DNA of 64,000 bases, taken from NCBI GenBank assembly GCA_013433145.1, contig CM024168.1, forward strand, positions 10,362,184 through 10,426,183, given 5' to 3'. Positions 60,411 to 64,000 of this stretch are shown here, piece by piece (within the stretch, counting starts at the first letter, position 1; the number at the start of each line of letters is the position of its first letter). The translations under genes and the position numbers were made by a program. The notes below the pieces were generated by a model. That model was given only the letters and a program-made list of their open reading frames with translations, did no database searches and was not told the DNA's origin. The DNA is from Ascaris suum (Eukaryota > Nematoda > Chromadorea > Rhabditida > Ascarididae).

Positions 60411-63216
60411 CTATTTCTCATCAACGATAACCTGCTCGCGAGGCAGCCACTTCAACTCTTCGAACGTTTCGCTCAGGTCGTATGACTGAATCTGCAAATA
60501 TACTCGTTAGCGGCGAACACCACGGAAAAAGCAAGGCCGCAGGAACAACGACCATCATGTCACATGAAATGCTCTCATGCAGGGAACTGAAAGCAACTGT
60601 TATTGGAAAGCTCGACCTAAAAGTTCAGCCTGAAAAAGTAGCTTTTCTGGATCGATGCTGTTATTGCTTTTGCCAGGGCACCTCAAGTTTTCATTCTGGA
60701 GCGAAGATATTCGAGAAGACGGCAAAAAAGCGACTGGCTGAACATCTGCTACTTTCACTACCAGAAAATGGAGGCGTCATGAAGAAATTCAAAAAAAGAT
60801 CAGAAATTCTTTTCAAGAAAGCATTTGGAAGTAGTACCACATCTTTTCTTGGCACATCCGACGTTAATATTCTATGCCGATCCAAACTATAGCCCTTCAA
60901 CTCGATGAACGTGGCCAGGTTCCGTAGCGGCTCACTAGTGCGGAACCTGCAATACGCACCTCACCGAAAAAGTCGGCAGTCACATCGACGTACATGTTGA
61001 AGAAAGAATTTTTGATGAGGAGCAAAGGGGAGCAAAACGGGGAGAACGTGTTAGAATTTTAGGTTTTCGTGTCTCTATGACGCAATACAACATAGCATTT
61101 ATACGACAACGTTCTTCCCCTCCGTTACAGTTTCCGAAATAGAATACTGGAAGTGGTTTACATCAAGCCACACACCCAATGAAGAACTGCTGCATCCATC
61201 GACTACCTTGCTAAATCACGGTACGCAAAAACTTTCTGCATGTAAGAGAGGAACACCTGTTGCAGGAAGCGTCCAATGGCAGCAAGAGGAGAAACGACAG
61301 CAAATGAGGAAAAAATAGTTAAAGCACACTGCTGCATGCACTGGCAAAAAAACACATAATATTAGGTATACAGTGTGAGCTCTGCACAAAAGCCAGGTCT
61401 TTGTGATATTTGTTAAGTATAGCCATAAACACATACCTTACGAAGACCTCTTACAAGCAGTTTTAGTGCCACTAATGTGAAAGTGCATAAAAAGCAGCCA
61501 GCTGCAAAAAAAAAATCTACAGACACATCCGCTGAAATACGCTACATTGCAAGTGAGTTATAAACTTCCAAATGGTTCCGCCGAGTCGAGAGCTATTATT
61601 GCAAGTTGAATTAAGTATCGAAAACTCCCATGAGATTTGCTCAACCACTGAACTTGGCAATCAAATGAAGCATTAATTCAATAAAGGTTAAATGTGCGGA
61701 CGAATTCGTGCACATAATCGCGCATTTCATCGGCACACAAACTCGTGATATGCTGGCAGGATATGTTGCGTAGCTCTCAATAAAACAAACATAAAACATG
61801 GTTATTCACAGGGAATTTCTATCGCAGTAATCTGCGCCACAGCCTCACCTTCTTACTACAGCGCTTGCATCAGGAAATCTGACACGCACGGTGACAACGT
61901 TGCGTTCCGCTGCCGCTGGTTCGGGCGGTAGTGACGATGCCAGCTGCTTATTGCGCTTTTCCTTTTCCTCTTCCGCAACACGTCTTCTTACCTCATCCTC
62001 TCTTTTTTGAACCTCTTCTCCTCTGTAAAAGCTCCTAGGATTAACGAGGTCTTTGAAATGCCTGCCGATTCACGCATAGGGGGGAGGGGGCACAGTATCC
62101 AACGCCGCAATAACGCGCAGCAATCGAAAATCAGTAGACTACTGAAAAAGAAAATGATTCGTTGAAAAGAACACCCCCTCCACTAACGTCTCGTGCTATC
62201 GCCGCAGGTGCAAGGTTACTCTCAGCTATACCCTACTCAAAACATCCTTGACCAGAACAACCAAGAACTCTGAAGCCTGCGACCACGTTCGGCCCGTTTT
62301 ATGCTAATATTCTCATTCAAAGCTTTTTTGTATGTTACGTGTTATACAACATGAGCTCCAAGGATGCAACACCGATATGGTAGAAAGGATGGCAAGCGAA
62401 GCATGAAAATACACTGCTTCCTAATTTAAGGATCTTCCATGCTAAGTTTCAAGCAGTTGTCTTCCATTTATAGAATGTTTATGAGTTTATTTTGTTCTGC
62501 AGTATATTTCTTGCCAATGAAAATTTGATGTGAGGCCTATGAGTATGGCTCCGGAAAGCGCAATCCAAACAAAAAAAATCAGACACCCAGTCAATTAAGG
62601 TCCTGGCAGAAGAAGTGGTCAACAGCAACGACGCATTTTGTTCTCACAGTAACCACGGCTCACAATTTTTCAGCAAAAGCGCGCCCAACAAATCGCCGTT
62701 CAGTTTCAGCCGTTGCTAACGTGAACAAACAACGAAAGTTGAGAATATTGCCCATAAGAGCGCGTTTAGCAGCACAATTCAAGTGGGCAGTAAAGGGAAC
62801 AAACTTTGCCCAATGTACACATTGGAACGAAGTTAAAGTCAACAAGTTCTTCAATTATTCAACGATGCAAAATGTGGAATGTGCTTGCTGCACCTCCTAA
62901 AATATGAAATCATCAAGCTCTTACACCACAGTCAACAGAAAGAATGAGGGTTTTTAAAAGCTCAGCGTTATTATCAGATTCCGCTTCTCAGCAATCGTTA
63001 TCTGTCGCATTTTTCATTTGTTCATTCACTCTTCATGATTCTCTCGAACTTTATTGCAGAGTTAAACCATAATAAGATAACGTCTGCATGAACTGTTTTA
63101 AACGTGGCAAAGCTTACTCATGTTGCTGTTTCTGTTTTTGCAACTGCTCATGCCGAGCTCGATCTTGAGCTCTCGAAAGTTCGTAATCACGCTCCTGTTG
63201 CCGTCGCAGTTCTTCC
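60411..63216 (-). CDS. FAF1/FAF2-type UBX-domain protein, four 3' exons (5' end beyond window)
   Basis: UBX domains fold like ubiquitin and bind the p97/CDC-48 ATPase. FAF1/FAF2 proteins use this to bring ubiquitylated or ER-associated substrates to it. Exons in transcript order: 63216-63118 (LRRQQERDYELSRAQDRARH, coiled coil; donor GA|GTAAGC); 62022-61849 (acceptor CTTTTACAG; charged helix, then SLPPEPA and VVTVRVRFPDASAVVRR; donor AG|GTGAGG); 60946-60838 (acceptor ATTGCAG; FRTSEPLRNLATFIE, then DRHRILTSDVPRKDV; donor GTG|GTACTA); 60491-60411 (acceptor ATTTGCAG; TFEELKWLPREQVIVDEK, TAG stop). All three joints are in phase with no stop, and the joined order matches a complete UBX fold preceded by the SLPPEP linker typical of FAF proteins. 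UBA and UAS domains would be encoded upstream, past 63216. Confidence 0.9.
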
Positions 63217-63783
63217 CTTCAATAACCCAAGGTTAAGTATAAAACAAATTTATTCCTAGCCTTTAATACTAGAAAGCATGATCAAGCACACTGCCCTCAG
63301 GTCTGACCACCAACCGACGTCGCTGGAAGATTAGGAGTCAATTGCGATGAAGCGTTTCGAAGAGATGTGGGAAGCCTAAATCAACAAAAGCGGCATGAGG
63401 AGATTTTATTCTTCAACCAATCGAATGAGAACCTTTTGCAAAACAGTGGAGAACAATGGGACATGTTAATTTCTGCAGCATCGATGAGAAGAATTGGATT
63501 TCTGAGCCCTGATACGAACCCTTTTTGGTAGTTGAGGAGGTCCCGTATGCCCCCCCCCTTAACCTAAAGGACAGTCACGTAGGTCAGTGTCGCGATGTCT
63601 GTCCACATTAAACAAGTAAAATAGTCTAAAATGTAAAACTTTAAAATGTGCGAATGTATCATAGCGCTTGAATGCCAATCCGAGTCTTCGTCAGTATTTC
63701 ACCATCAGAATATCAGAAGAATAATTGCACCTCAAGCTGAAAGAAAATGACCACTTCCTTTGGACTCTCCACCTCATTTCCAG
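63217..63783. other. Probable intron of the UBX gene
   Basis: Upstream of the first UBX-gene exon seen. A plus-strand frame near 63340-63530 is open (FRRDVGSLNQQKRHEEILFF) but is preceded by a stop with no acceptor between. A run of nine C lies at 63550-63558. Confidence 0.3.
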
Positions 63784-63951
63784 TTGTATGAGATGTAACC
63801 TTAGAAAACTTCTGTCGATCCGTCCACATACGAGGCAATTTGAGCAAGCAAATGAAGGAGCTGGAGGGTGGGACATCAAAGACGCCACAAACGAAACTTT
63901 ATCAAAATATGGAGGAATTTCGCCCTCTAAGATGCTTGAAAGAATAAAATG
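63784..63951 (+). CDS. Possible plus-strand exon at the window edge
   Basis: Acceptor CATTTCCAG and donor AAATG|GTAAAC bound 168 bases. The open frame reads RCNLRKLLSIRPHTRQFEQA, NEGAGGWDIKDATNETLSKY and GGISPSKMLERIK. Orientation is opposite to the UBX gene, so it would be nested in its intron or belong to a neighbour. Unrecognised. Confidence 0.35.
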
Positions 63952-64000
63952 GTAAACGGAAATTGTAAACTATGAATAAAAACACTCAACGACAACGCAA

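Noticed and set aside
60482..60892. 136-codon plus-strand open frame that looks like a protein
   Set aside because: It lies antisense to an intron and two exons of the UBX gene, whose phases and domain match are far stronger.
1..64000. tRNA, rRNA and CRISPR arrays
   Set aside because: I looked for tRNA B-box words (GGTTCGANTCC-like) and regularly spaced repeats with unique spacers. The only regular array (6151-6870) has no spacers of CRISPR type.

Overview
The window looks like invertebrate nuclear DNA, most likely from a nematode, with a strongylid such as a hookworm my best guess. Coding signal comes in short exons bounded by TTTCAG-like acceptors and GTAAGT/GTGAG-like donors. Introns are often only 40-70 bases, and decayed retroelements lie between the genes. 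There is no sign of bacterial gene organisation, and I see no rRNA, tRNA or CRISPR array. Most stop-to-stop frames over 60 codons are chance or antisense, so genes were called from exon phase, splice sites and recognisable peptides. The nematode assignment is inference.

Layout. 0-6 kb: one orphan exon, then a broken copy of the translation factor eIF2-gamma (three exons, each frameshifted). 6-10 kb: a composite unit with 262-bp inverted arms. Its left arm runs into a degenerate tandem array of a roughly 60-codon helical peptide, and an RTE-type LINE fragment lies inside it on the minus strand. 11.8-14.7 kb: an unrecognised eight-exon gene on the minus strand with one in-frame stop. 15.4-19.4 kb: three exons of the proteasome ubiquitin receptor Rpn10/PSMD4, one with a frameshift. 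22-29 kb: a G-quadruplex-prone run, a CR1/jockey-like LINE fragment and a small TATA-driven gene start. 29.4-32.3 kb: a truncated Ty3/gypsy element with an intact DDE integrase region, a dead reverse transcriptase and a 3' LTR.

32.8-42 kb: isolated exons of several unrecognised genes, a 20-bp palindrome around a CRE/ATF site, and a 30-bp-stem hairpin. 43.8-48.1 kb: a near full-length but dead RTE LINE, split just before its YADD motif by a 542-bp solo LTR with a CTCAC target duplication. 48-56 kb: scattered minus-strand exons. 60.4-63.2 kb: the best gene in the window, the four 3' exons of a FAF1/FAF2-type UBX-domain protein, all in phase and unbroken; its 5' part lies beyond the window.

Two housekeeping genes of protein synthesis and turnover (eIF2-gamma, Rpn10) are broken while the UBX gene is clean. 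Either this is a graveyard of partial gene copies, or indel errors in the assembly hit some genes and not others. The eIF2-gamma copy also carries amino-acid changes in conserved GTPase motifs, which favours true decay there.
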